From Enoplolaimus lenunculus (taxonomy: Eukaryota; Nematoda; Enoplea; Enoplida; Thoracostomopsidae): DNA of 64,000 nucleotides. The notes under the pieces are model-generated. The model was given only the letters and a program-made list of their open reading frames with translations, ran no database searches and was not told the DNA's origin. Numbering within the stretch: position 1 is the stretch's first letter; each line of letters opens with the position of its first letter. Below, one piece after another: positions 48,106 to 60,657 of the stretch. The position numbers were made by a program, and so were the translations under genes. Location: NCBI GenBank assembly GCA_030248215.1, contig JASANG010001617.1, positions 1 to 64,000 on the forward strand. The letters are read 5' to 3'.

Positions 48106-48508
48106 TAACAAATCAAAGCATTGTCTCTGTGATGGTTGTTTTCGTCAGATTGGAAAAATATCATGATCGTTGAAACAGGATTTCAGTAGCATTTTACAAT
48201 ATAATTCATGCATACTGCAGAACGAAGCTGAAAACCAATCACCAAAGTTGGTACTTAATAGTCAAGTGCATTGGTATTCTGTACTACCCTACTGGCAGCT
48301 TTTTATCAATTATATTTGATTTTTTGAAGTTTGCTCGCTTTCTTTGTCTAATTTATTTTTAGAGTAACTGCTACAACGATCGCTTATTTAATGTTCTATG
48401 TAAGATATTTTTTGTTTTCACCACGAATTTTTTAAAAGAACAAATTCTAAGTTAAAACCAAGTAAAAGTATACGCGTGTTCTGACTAACAAATAAAGTAT
48501 TGCTATTT

Positions 48509-48702
48509 TGGCCCAAAGACGGAACGGTGCTCTTTGGGGCTACAATAGAGTAAGCTTAAGCTTTAGACTAATGTTTTATGATTTGGTTTAGGCTTAGGTT
48601 TGTGTATAAGCTCATTCTTACGCTTAAGATAGGCTTAGGTTTTGGCTTAGGCTTGGAAATATGCTTATATTAATGTTACGGTCCTGTTCTATACATAGGC
48701 CG
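48509..48702 (+). mobile_element. TTAGGC MITE
   Basis: GGCCCAAAGACGGAACGGTG start, ACAATAGAGTAAGCTTAAGC, TTAGGCTTAGG core, end TACGGTCCTGTTCTATACAT-AGGCC. Confidence 0.75.
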
Positions 48703-48718
48703 CGGATTTTAAACTAGC

Positions 48719-48762
48719 ATTATTATTATTATTATTTTATTATTATTATTATTATTATCAAC
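48719..48762 (+). repeat. (ATT)n microsatellite
   Basis: About 14 ATT units with one extra T, directly after the TTAGGC MITE. Confidence 0.9.
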
Positions 48763-49266
48763 ACAAAAACCATTTTGAAATGTTTAGCCCGTATTTTCGG
48801 TTTTCTAAACCTTGGCAACACCAGTGACAATCTTACAATTTTGCTTTAAGTATCCGTTGCTTCGATTATATATAGCCGAATATATTTGTTGATTCAGTGG
48901 AAATGTTAAGCTAAAATGCAGATGGGTATCACTCATGCGTGACAGTTAATTTAAGAATTGTGGCGTTTCTGAACTATACTCTGGGGAACACGCAAACTGT
49001 CGCGATATACCTGCGTACCAAACAACAGCAGATGTAAGACAATTTTCTATTTAACCTGAATTTTAAGCAACAATCTTTATAGTAATAATATAGAAGAAAA
49101 TTAAATTTAACGTTAAATAGTTATATATAGAGACGGGGATTTTAACTCCGTACCTGTTCAACGTAAATATATTTTAATTAGGCTAGTTAATTGAAGACCG
49201 GATCAATTTATGTTTGGCTTAAGCGACTCAAGTGATTGCAGCGTAATTGAATCTGTAAGCTGAGAA

Positions 49267-49660
49267 TGCAATCGGAATTACGGTTCCGGTAGAGAAATGT
49301 TGTATATATTTTTCTGAATGTACAACCAGAGTGGGATGCGGGTATGGATTTTTTAAGCCGACCCGCGCCTTACACAGGCAAATAAAAATTTTTGCCCGCG
49401 GGTTTACCCATGCTAGGTCACCCGCGCCTGAACTAAAACCAGTAACAAAGTTTCATACCCAACTAAATAGAGCACGGAACTTTTGCTTTTTCATCGCTCG
49501 CTGACTAGCTTAGTTAACAGCGTGTTTTTGAACCCGAACTCTCAAAGGTTTGGCGCGGGTAAGTTTTTACTCGCGTGATACAAATTTTGTCGTGTGGGTA
49601 TACCGCGGCTGAATTTTTTACCCGACCGCATTTAGGCGCGGGTACGGTAAAGTTCCATAT
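49267..49660. mobile_element. hAT-like remnants with GCGGGTA repeats
   Basis: A CCGG-type MITE scrap (GCAATCGGAATTACGG, 49.27 kb) and a block with GACCCGCGCC ... GGCGCGGGTA inverted pairs (49.33-49.65 kb) typical of hAT subterminal repeats. 49.7-51.8 kb is AT-rich with short degenerate repeats near 51.27-51.56 kb and no supported gene. Confidence 0.4.
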
Positions 49661-51853
49661 TCACGACATCGTCGTTCGATAACTAGTCGCCCGACAGCTA
49701 CCAAAGTTTAAGTCTTTGCATAAATCGAATTTAACCTTAAGCCTACGATTATTAGTGGATGACAAACGTTCGGGTCTATGGTATGTCAGCTAAACGAAAT
49801 GTCGGTCAACGAGTTATCCGGTCGACAACATGTCGCAATATATACCGGAGCAACTAAGATTAGGTTCCGAATATGAAGGCTTCAATTTAAGCAGGATACT
49901 GAATCCAAACACCAAAGTGAACGCCTCAAGCCTACGACTATGCTTGAGCACTTTTCTATTCGTGATAATTAATATGGAATCCGACAAAAAAATTTACTCA
50001 AATGCGCGTCTTGTGTTTAAAGAACAAATTCCATATTTTATATAAACAAGATTGCATTATGCATATATATACTTCAACAAGACTATGCTACTTAGTGTCT
50101 ACATTCTGAGCAGAAAAGAATGCACCCGGCAAGAGTTGCGTTTTCGCTTACCCCCCTAATTTATAGTAAATGTTGAAGCTACGAAATCAAAGAAAAACTG
50201 TTACAATGGACGATCAAAACGATTATTTATAATAATTGTTTTTGTCATTTTTATGTTTAGTTGTGTTCTGTATCTAGTTGATCCTCATAAACGAGGAAAT
50301 ATGTAACAAAATGCAACGCGGGATCGCGGTAGTACCGCTTATGCCATGTGTATTTTAAGAAGTTGAACACTCTTGTTTCAACTCATTATCGAGTCTTGAT
50401 AGTAACGCATTTAAGAGCAGTTGAAATCTTAAACTCAAAAGTTCAATATATGTTCATTTATCTGCGAGTAGGAGTTCAATCATGATACTTTTCAGTGGCG
50501 AAATTTTTTAGCGTTGTTTTAAATGGTAAATTTCGCCGTTTTAAAAAGAATCGTCCATTCATGATTTATAAACATACTTATTGTTCCAGCACGGGTTCGA
50601 GCCTCACCGCATTTGCAGCAAAATATCCTGAAAGGCTTTATATGGTATATTTTACCTTAAAACGAATATTTTGTTGTGCATTGAAAATATAAAACTGAAT
50701 TAAACTGGCGTGCTTTAGTAGCTTGATGAGGGAATTTTGACTACATGTATCTTATTCGTAATTTGAGCCAAATTTTATTTAACGAAAGATACGCAATGAG
50801 TTAGTTAAACACAAAATAGCGCTTATTAACGCAAATTTAAGTTGCCGTCTCTCGTTCCGAAGCCTCATTTGCTATATCTTGTTAAAATTATCCATACCCG
50901 TATCACCTGGAAAGTAATTTCTTGTTCGACAAGTAAACAATGGTTCGGTGGCCTCAGAAAAATCCCCCAGAGTCCAACTTCGCGTCTTTCAATTAGATTT
51001 AAGGTTTGGTTGTGTTGTTAGTTAAGCAATCTTGTATACATATAGAGATTGTATCGAGATGTCGAATAAAGACGGCTTAAACAAACAATTTACAGAATTG
51101 ACCAGTAGTTGAGAGCATGAGAGACAAAGAAAGAGAAGAGATGTATTGCAAATGCTTATATCGAAACACTCCTACTATTCTTGTGTATTTAATTGAATTT
51201 TCGTTCCATAGAGGATTTGGCAAAGCAAAAGTAATTGCCTGCGTACCAGTATAACGTATTAATTCTGTAAAGTGGAGCTGTATCCTATAGAGCCGTTCAT
51301 AGAAATTTTGCTGCGGATTTCGGTGGGGATCGAGTAAACGACGTATGGATTATCGGTCGGCTGGTCTAAACTATTCAGCTGCGTCACTACAATGGCTGTA
51401 TACCGTAATGTTTGGTACTACAAGATACGGATATGAATATTCTGTGACACTGTGTAAACTGGACAGCTTTCTTCACATTTCCCAACTGACAACGCTAAGT
51501 AATTCTAAGCGAAACAGTGTGGAACATACAGCGCCGTTCCCAAAAATTTTGTTGCAGATGCGGTGACGCTTGAACACGCGACATCAGAATGTACAATTGT
51601 AGAAAACTGTATCAAAATACATATCAACGCTATTCAGTGTCACAAATTTTGTAAAATCAAACCTAAATTTGGGTCACTTTACCTAATATTTAGCAATTAT
51701 ACTGTTATACCGCAGCGTTTAGAAAAATCCCAAGTTTTGTTGCAGCTGCATGTCACGTATGCTTAATTTTTTTGATTAAGCCTTTCCCACGCCTGGAGCC
51801 AAAGCGTTATTCTTAATTATGAAGGAAACTGTACTACTAAAACCGAAATGAAC

Positions 51854-52038
51854 GGGCCAATGTAGAACAGGGGCGGAACAGTGTTATAAGCATATTCCTA
51901 ACCCTAAGCTTAAGCGTAAGCGTAAGAATGAGCATATTCCTAAGCCTAAGTCTAAGCGAAGCGAAAAGTCTAAAGCTTAAGCTTACTCTTTTCTAGTCCC
52001 ACAGAAAAACGTTCCGCCCCTGATTTTTACATGGGCCA
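51854..52038 (-). mobile_element. TTAGGC MITE, best-preserved short-ended copy
   Basis: GGGCCAATGTAGAACAGGGG left and CCCCTGATTTTTACATGGGCC right, 185 bp. Inside, two blocks of CCTAAG-like units separated by GTAAGAATGAGCATATTCC, and the family block TTTTCTAGTCCCACAGAAAA. No coding frame. Confidence 0.85.
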
Positions 52039-52869
52039 ATTAACGCAACAACCTCATTTCAACTTTATCATTTCAACTAGAATATTTGTGCAAAATACCG
52101 TTTGTATACACCCGTTTACTTTCAAACGTCTGAAACTAAAACATTTTCGTAGTAATACAAAACTGTACAGAAACTATTAATGGACGATACAGTGTTAATC
52201 TGAGAATAATTGTCGTTTTAAATTCATTTAATATGCATCAAATGCATTTTATAAATATCAACAACGCGAAAATTTTGCGGTGTATCTGACAGTTTCAGCA
52301 GTGAGTCGGCAAGTAGTCGTCATGCAAATACATAGCTACAGTGTTCAGCTACTACTACCTATTGCGCTGGAAAATATTTATTCAGCATTAAAAGTGATAC
52401 CAATCAATTAAGATCTTATTATATACAATAGTTCGAAGCAGAATTTGCAATTGACGACCTTGAGCTGACCGTTAAGCGATGTTCATTGCAGTCTCTGTAG
52501 AAAGAGCGGCGGCAGTATAATGAATAAATATTTGTAACACCTAGAGGCATCAAAATAACTGTTTTGTGATAGACGATATGGCAGCATCGGTGTAGTGTTT
52601 GTGAGAAAAGCGAACTAGCGCTAGTCGCAGCAATCGGTATTTAACTTTAAAGATACAGCAAAAGTCACTTCAGTACAGTTTTGCAGACATTTTGACGATT
52701 CGTAGAAGGTAAAGTCATAAGTTGAGGTTGCGTTCTATTGAACAAACAGCAGTGGCAGCTACAAAAATTTGCTAGAGGAGATTCGCCTCGCATAGTGAAA
52801 AAAGCGAGCGAAAAACCAAAAACAATGGCCCTTCTCAATCTGTGCATAAAGTTTTGGTTGTGATTTATG

Positions 52870-53930
52870 TTGCGGGGAGCCGAGACCCTGGGTGGTTTCC
52901 CTTAAAATCCGAACGTGGGTATGGCCTAGATTTCGGTTTCGGAGAGGGTCACATTAAACTGTTTAAAACATCAAGTTTTGCACCTAACGTAGCAGGTTTG
53001 GTTTCTATTAACACATAGTCTCTAACTCAAAGAATATCTTTAGAAATAATCTAAATCGGTAACGGTCCTATTGTCCACTCCCATTGGCTAAGCAATAATT
53101 AAAGAGAGCACAAAAAGTTGAAACGAGCGTTAGTTCACGCTAATGTTACCTGTTAAATTACGGTACAGAATACTTAGTTCTTGTTCAAAATTGCATAGTT
53201 TAGATTATAGAAAGTGCTGTTAAATTTTTGAGCGTAGACAAAGAATCGTTAGACTGGTGTATATATACAATGTTAAATACAAACGGATGGGTAATTACTA
53301 GTTTAAATGTAAAAAAAGGTAATTGTAATTTTGCACGCCATAAAATCTGGCCTTAACCGGAGGGATATGGAGGGGTTCAGCCCTCTTCATGTCAAAATTT
53401 TGCACCCCCTCTCTAGGAATTTTTCTTCCTTGCTTGTAAGTTAGCGAAGCCCTAGTGTGCACTTCCTGAAACTTTTTTAGCCTTCAATTAGCAAGGTGAG
53501 CTGGCTGCGGTCCTGCATGAAATTTCAAGGTCTGTCAAAAATAAGTAGTTAGATTTGAAAAAGCTCAGCGCAATTTTGTGAAAAAAACCCGGGCTTGGAC
53601 ACCCACCCAGTAAAAGCGCGTAATAAAGTTCACGCAGCTGTTTTCATATTATAAGTATAACTGCCTAACCATTCATTTTTAACTGTAACATATTAATTAA
53701 CAACAGTTTGTAGTTTTAAGAAACTGAAATTAATATCCAAACGTAACATCTTTATTCAGTTTCTACTCAATTCCCAGCTTAATTTGAATTACGTTTGAAC
53801 TGTGTATTTTATCCTAAATTGTTTGTTTTAGAGCAAATTCAGTCTGATACAAAGAAAGCTGCCTAAAACCATTTCGTTTTGACTGTATCTTAAATTTAAT
53901 TAACTGTAGTTGTAATTTTAAAAAACTGAG
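52870..53930. other. AT-rich DNA with a repeat shared with 59.0-59.2 kb
   Basis: 53.36-53.58 kb (CAGCCCTCTTCATG ... CTTGTAAGTTAGC ... TAGCAAGGTGAGCTGGCTGC) matches in order a block near 59.05-59.20 kb (CAGCCCTCCCCCCTGG ... CTTGTTTGTAAGCC ... TAGCAAGGTGAGCTCTCTAC), so it is a dispersed repeat of about 200 bp. No gene seen. Confidence 0.55.
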
Positions 53931-53940
53931 AAATTATATA

Positions 53941-54336
53941 CTGTAGTGACCCGAATAAGAGGGGGGACTGATATTTATTTGGCCTCTCCAGAGGCTACCT
54001 CCCTTTGTTATTCGGTTACGGACTGTTATTTATTTTTAACTCACGCTCCGCCACCCTTCGTTACTGATATATATCCGGTACTGCAACTATCCGTTGAATT
54101 ATACGTTCATTTTTCTTGCGCGAATAGCTTGAGCGATCATGCAAGGTTATACTTAGGAACGTACTTTCAAAATTTAAGTACGCTTTAATTAGGAATAACT
54201 GACCTTCATAAACTGTAATTAGGATTTAGGGACTCTATCTGCTTACGGACTCTTATTAGGGATACGGTCTGTTATTGATTGCGACTCAAAATGGGACCCC
54301 TCTTATTACCACACCCTCTTATTCGGGTCACTACAG
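53941..54336 (+). mobile_element. pogo-like MITE, best-preserved copy
   Basis: CTGTAGTGACCCGAATAAGA left and CTTATTCGGGTCACTACAG right, flanked by TA on both sides (53939-53940 and 54337-54338), 396 bp. Reference copy for the family. Confidence 0.9.
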
Positions 54337-55296
54337 TACTGTCCAAACGTGTTATTGATATTCAATATTCATTGCCAGCAAAAATAAATGGCTGATATCT
54401 TTATTTTTGCTTAAATTGCTCAATACTGGAGAAAATCCAGCCTGCTACAAGGAAACCCATCTGAGAGCCATCTCGTTTTCATTTAATCATAAACTTTCGA
54501 TTTGCAACAGTTTGTAATTTCAGGAACCTTAAATTAATGTTTATACATATCGTCTTATTTCAATATTAAGTAAATTGGTAGCATAATCAGAATTAGGAAA
54601 CAAACAGCTTAAACCCGCCTGAGCCATCTCGTTTTGATTTCATCATAAACTTTTAATTTACAACAGTTTGTAATTTCAGGAACCTTCCGCGCTACCACGA
54701 AATAAACTGCTGCAATAAAACTGTACTGTAACTAAATATTAATTATTGTTCGAAAGCTTCAATATATAAATCTCTTTATTTTGTCCGAAATTTTTCTATA
54801 CATATACCTTTATAAATCTTTTTCCCACTTATATTTGCGACATATTCCCAATAGGGCTGGTCAACAGATCGCAAAGTAATTTGCGCAGTATAAAATGTCT
54901 CGCGCTTGAAACGGCGCATAAACCAAAACCTTGAGCACAGCAGTGTCACAAATTCATGAAGACAGATTATAACCCGAACCGGCAATCGCAATTCGCAAAT
55001 AATTAAAGTTGACAGTTTACAACTCGTTAGTTTTATAAAGCTAAATTCAGTTTCGCAGCTAACAACAACAACCTAATCATGGTTATAAGATTTGAATTTA
55101 ATTCAAGTCCACATATATATTTGATAAATATTTTGCTTTACACGCAAACAGTCATATTTTGATTAAAGTACAATGTGTATATGTATTGCGGATGAACAGT
55201 AAACACTTGGGAAACGTCGACAACCACGATAAATTTTGTGACTTCTAAAACCAGCCCTTTCATTGGGACAAAAAACGTTAAAATTAAGTCGAGTTA

Positions 55297-55503
55297 CACT
55301 GCAAAAATGGTGAGTCAAATTGACTCTCTCCGAAATAGGCTCTACGGGACTACACAAACAGAGCCAAATTCGACTCCAATAGAATATAATTTGACTCGCT
55401 AAATCGCACGTTTGACTCTGGTGGAGTCGAATTTTGACTCAGGTTGTGTAGGCCCCTAGAGCCTATTTCGGAGAGTCAATTTGACTCACCATTTTTTGCA
55501 GTG
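55297..55503. mobile_element. 207-bp palindromic MITE, CACTGCAAAAATGG ends
   Basis: Inverted arms of about 48 bp with one extra base on the right (CACTGCAAAAATGGTGAGTC / GACTCACCATTTTTTGCAGTG), further internal GACTC repeats, and TA on both sides as probable target duplication. Confidence 0.85.
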
Positions 55504-55947
55504 TATAAGCACAAGTCAAGTTATAGCAAAGGCAGTTAAGCAAGCGTGTTGGCTGGGGCTTAAAAAATAAAATTCACTCATTTTATTCATGCTGCTATTA
55601 TAGTAGCAATTTTGGACGATACGCAGTGATAATAAAATTTCTTCAAATTTTTCTCAAAAACCTACAAATTGGGTTCAGGTACACATCAAAAATTCAATAA
55701 TAACTGCATGCGCCCTCTTTAAAGCCTTCGAACTATATATTATGCAGGTCTATTCTATTTATATTTGCATTGTGGCAAACCCTAAGTCTATGTGCTTTTC
55801 ATGCAAAGGCTGATCACGGCAGCTAGTGTTTTTGAGTGCTTTTTGATATTAATTTTTTTCCAGGTGTCAGTACCAAGGCTTTGATGCTGTTAGCTGTCAA
55901 CGATATATAATTTATTAACTAAATTTTATCGATAAGTATTTTTAAAT

Positions 55948-58388
55948 TTACCATGAATTCCTATGTGGATTGACTTTGTGCCTATGCAGACAGCGCTCTA
56001 ACAAGCGTCCAAACCTCACACCCGCAGCCAGAAACTGTTCGTATAGGGGTTGATAAATTGACATGGGGATGACGATATTTTTTTCCTTACGCATAATTTT
56101 TAATGCTATTGAAAAAAAATGTCGGCCCAGAGTGACGGCGGTGGCGTCACCCCGGCTCTTCTTCCCGTAAATAGGACAGTGCCAAACCTCATTGTAAGGG
56201 TATATGTGTTTTATATGACACAGCTAGGCGTTAGGCTCACGAAGAATAAAGCGCTAGTGCTACCGTAAGACCGTTAAAATTGACCGGAATGATTGATTCC
56301 GGTTCAACTACAAGATTCAATTCAAGATTAGTTGACAATTGTAATTAATTAATAATTTTTGCGTAACTCAATTGAGATTTATGCTAAAGCTAAAAGCAGA
56401 CCAGTTATACGCGTTAAATGCGAAATTCGACAAAACGGTGCAAACGCAATCGTTAAAACAATATAAATAGATTTAACGCCTTTGTAATAAATAAACGAAT
56501 CCAATGAAAAATAACAACACATCTTCTAAAATGCTTTTTTTGAAAATTAAAACTCGAATACAAACCGCGTGTGCTGCAAAACGTTCCACAATTCCTTTCT
56601 CTATGAAGTTTATGAACAAAAAAACGTACATCCTAAATGTTGTTTGTAAATTGAAATTTAACATAATCTATCAAAGTCCGTTTTGGCTCCGTTTGCCTTA
56701 AATTTAGTTTTAATATTTTTAATTAAGAGTGCTTTTTTGAATATTTACCCATCAGTAATTTTTTGGTCGTATAAACTTTTAAGGATTGCGAATCAGACAA
56801 TACGTTGATATAAAAATCACTTCTGTATTAATAAAATTTTTCGTACAAATTTCGCAGGTATATCAATCACTGTGCCTTGAGTTATTTATGTGTGTATTTA
56901 TACTGTGTTAGTATTTGACTTGCGCGCATATTTGCAGTTAATAGCGAATATATGCTATAATCACTGGTTGCAGCAGATTGTTTCTTTAAGGACTGCTTGA
57001 AATATTTAAAATCTCAGCAGGAAACTTCAATATTCATCCTAAATTAATATTACTGGAAATCGGAGTCTTTACTTTCCTTGGCGGTGGCGGATTCAGGAGC
57101 GAACCGGCTGATGCATCCGCCTGGTTAACTCTTACTCGGCAAACATAAATTAGACAACTTTCTGTGGTCTTTGCGGAGTACATACGCAAAAGATAAGCGA
57201 TAGAATGTTATTATATACTTGCATAATTCAATAGGTTATTCATAATCCTGTAAAAGTGCTTTTTGCTCGTTTATTTAGAAATTTTGAAAGGATATGTATC
57301 CCCAACCCCCCTTCAAAGAAATTAAGTCATGTGAAATATGAGTGTCGGCTGAACGAGATGTTTGCGCAGTGAGAGTACACAATTCCTACCACGAGCCCTG
57401 TGATACTGAACATTTTACAGTGCAACCAGTTCATCTGAAGCTTACAATAATGTTTGCTAGGTAAATATGCGAAAAATATTGTAAGGGTATAACACGAAGT
57501 CAAAATTTTGCGTCATTTTCGCTCTCATTGAAAAATCGTGGATCTGCCACTGAACCTTTGACACAAAACACGGTGTATGACGTATATTACTTAAAAATGG
57601 AACGGGTTTGGGCAGCTTAAGCTTATGTGGTAAAACAGAAATCCTTTTGTCACTCTTGTCTTGATGGTAGCAAGTAATTCTAAATTATCGAGAGATGATT
57701 TGAACACAAATGGCACATAAAATATAAAGTAAATACTTAAATCGGCCCATGTTACTTTAAGGGGCGTCCAGGTTTCTGGACGGTCTATAAAAGAGTAGGT
57801 TTAGATTCTAGATTACAGTTTTTGCTTAGACTTAGGCTAAGGCTTAGGAAATCATTTTTGCAACGCTTAGGCTTAGGCTTAGGCTTAAGGAATACGCTTA
57901 ACCTACTGTTACGCCCCTTAAAGTAACACTGGCCCCTAAATCTATAGGTGAATTAGGAATTGCGTCAAAACTAGAAACGTTATACACATTAATGGATCGA
58001 GAAATTTCTGACGGAGCGCGCAATATATTGTGAAAACCCTTCGAGAGCGAAAACCATATGTTATTTTATGGCCCAAAAGTAAAAGGTTGTAAGATAGGGA
58101 GTAATCCTAAATCGATGAAAATATAAAAAGCTTTAAGACAAGAAATTATGTAATAGCGAATCGCATCAAATAAATATTACGCAGCTAAACATGACCATAA
58201 ACAATAGTAGGTTCTTGTACACGTTTTTCCCACAAGTCAAAATAACTTTTTACACTTACAGGCTCAGGTTCTAGTAAGGTATAATAGACAAAAATGCATA
58301 ACATAAAGCCAAGCCTTTTGTGGCACCTAAGTTTAAAACCTAAACCTGAGCGTCTCAACATAGGCCTCGGAGAATGTATGAGTCTCAT
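55948..58388 (-). CDS. Candidate three-exon gene for a type II membrane protein (87 residues)
   Basis: Exon 1, 58388-58260, starts ATG and reads a basic N-terminus (MRLIHSPRPMLRRSGLGFKL) then a short hydrophobic segment (LGFMLCIFVYYTLL, about 26-39) and ends at donor GTAAGT in phase 0. Exon 2, 57120-57073, GC-rich, reads ADASAGSLLNPPPPRK, phase 0 both sides, donor GTAAAG. Exon 3, 56034-55948, acceptor ctatacgaacag, reads FLAAGVRFGRLLERC and ends at TAA. Basic-hydrophobic-proline-rich order looks like the tail, signal anchor and stem of a Golgi type II protein, but no catalytic domain follows; exons may be missing between 2 and 3. Confidence 0.3.
57744..57935 (+). mobile_element. TTAGGC MITE, long-ended subtype, well preserved
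   Basis: GGCCCATGTTACTTTAAGGG and its inverted copy CCCTTAAAGTAACACTGGCC, 24-bp ends with two mismatches; interior has one broken and one intact run (AGGCTTAGGCTTAGGCTTA). Lies in intron 1 of the candidate type II membrane protein gene. Confidence 0.85.
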
Positions 58389-59358
58389 TTTATTTTATCT
58401 TCGACGATTTTAAATTTTTTCGGTTAATACTGCAAAATTTAAAAAAGAACAAGCGCCGAAGCAAAGGTTAATTAAAAATAACCGTCTTTTGCATCGGCGT
58501 TTACTGTCCCGACAGATTACCAACGTTCTAAATTATATGGTTCACAGTTTCCACCACAATTCGTCGAAACATTGCACATCATTTGGCATTTACTAATTTA
58601 GTAATTTTATATACAATATACTTATGTAGAAGTGCAAACTATCGTAACCCCTGCGTACGCAAAAAAAACGGTTAAAAATTTTACAGTATGCAGATGGAAT
58701 TGTGTGCGATTAGTTGAGGGGATAAAAAATTGTTTCTATCGATATGCAGAAGTGTAGAAATGAACAGGTAATTGGTGAATAGAAAGGCAAAGTTAGGGAA
58801 AATATCTTGGGCTATTTTGTGGACTTAAGTTAAGTTTAGGAAAAGGCTTATCTATAAACACGAAACTTTAGTCTAAATATAAGCTTTGGCCTAAGTTTTT
58901 ATATTTCGGCATTTCACGTCCTGATTGAACATTTTCAACAGAGTGAAACCAACTTATCATCACAGGAACCGAAATGTTCAACTTTCTGTATTCCAAACTC
59001 CTACTAAGCGGAAAACTTGGCTTCGCGCCTGAGTAAGTAGCCGAGGGGGGCAGTCAGGAGTGGTCAGCCCTCCCCCCTGGAACAAGATTTACATCCTTGT
59101 TTGTAAGCCATTGAAAACCTTTAAATGCCCCTCCTGAAAATGTTTTAGCCCACCCTAGCAAGGTGAGCTCTCTACGGGCGTGTACGTGCCTCAGGTGACT
59201 AAGTATGTAATTATGTGTTGCAAAGCACAAAATGATGAGTTTATCTGGAGCGCAGACAGAATTTAAAACAATATTCGATCATAAATCTGTACCCAGAAGC
59301 GTACACAAACGGATATTTTATACAAGTGGATATATTCCTCGTTAAATATCCTGGGTTG

Positions 59359-59540
59359 GGCCCATATAAAGATCAGGAGCGGAGCGTTTTTCTGTGGAAC
59401 TGCAATAGAGTAAGCTTAGGCTTTAGACTGTTTGTTGCTTAGTCTTTGGCTTAGGCTTCATTATAAGCTCGTTCTTACGCCTAGGTTTAGGCTTAATAGG
59501 AATATGCTTACTGCTGTTGCGGTCCTGTTCCATACATTGG
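59359..59540 (+). mobile_element. TTAGGC MITE
   Basis: GGCCCATATAAAGATCAGGA start, CGTTTTTCTGTGGAACTGC, AGAGTAAGCTTAGGCTTTAG, end TGCGGTCCTGTTCCATACATTGG. 59.55-60.65 kb shows nothing further. Confidence 0.8.
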
Positions 59541-60657
59541 AAGAAAAGTATCATATTTACGCGGTTTTTAGAATGTAAACTCGCTACATATATACTAGAG
59601 CTAAAAACTTGAAAGAAGTCTCTCTTTTCACGTACCCGCTCAAACATATACTTTAGGTATTGATATACTAAAGTGCTACAGCCAACGAAATAAAATTCAA
59701 AGTCAAATCGAAATAAAATCAACTATGTTTGTTTATTTTGGCTTCCAACAAGCTAAATACAAAAAATTCAACGACTCCACGCCGCGGACCGTTATACGTT
59801 TTCAAGACAATCACTTTTTTACTTGCCCTGAAGCTTATTTGAAGAGAGCGTGTATACTGGATCTAAGCATGCAAGAAAGATCACTTTAAGCGTACGTCAC
59901 GACCGTAGCCCGCTCAACCTTGCCGGGGCCAAATCAATTTGAGAAAGGGCATGCGGTTAAAATAACAAACTTAAATGCGGAGCCAAAACTTATCCAGGAG
60001 ACCCTAAATTTTTTAGGCGGAAGCGGCTATCCAACTTTGTGTTGCTGCCTGTACGGTCCTGGCGTACGTAAGTACAATTAAGAAATAAAAACGAAATTTT
60101 CTTACAACCCATTGAACCGAAATCTATATGGGGTGGTTAGGTAGATTTCAATTATAAGAATATGAAATGTTTTGACAGATTTGCCCTCCTGCCTATTCAC
60201 TGTTTGTAGGATCAGAAAAGATAGTGCCAATAACTCGAATATCGCTATTTTGCAAACTTAATATGCAGCTTTCTTGATTAAAGAGTCTAAAATTATATTT
60301 GTTAAAAATTTGACATAAATTTGTCAACTAATTGTATGTTAAGCAGTACATATTAAAAACTGAACATATTGGCCAATTTTGTGCTGCAGTTACCCAAATG
60401 TAAAGGTTTGTAAAAAAACCTAAGTTCATGAACAGTTTAGCTTCTAGATAGAGGGCTGAATTTGAGGACCGTGTTTACTTTGTAAGATATATTGCCTTAA
60501 TCCTAGCTCTTGTATGCACTACTGAAATTAACAATTTCTATTTCTTCACTGCCATACCTTTCACAAATCGAAGCGGAACTGTCTCCAAAAAATTATCAAT
60601 AGTATATACAACCATCCATCGCGGCAATGTTTTCATACCAGTTGTTATTTTAATATT

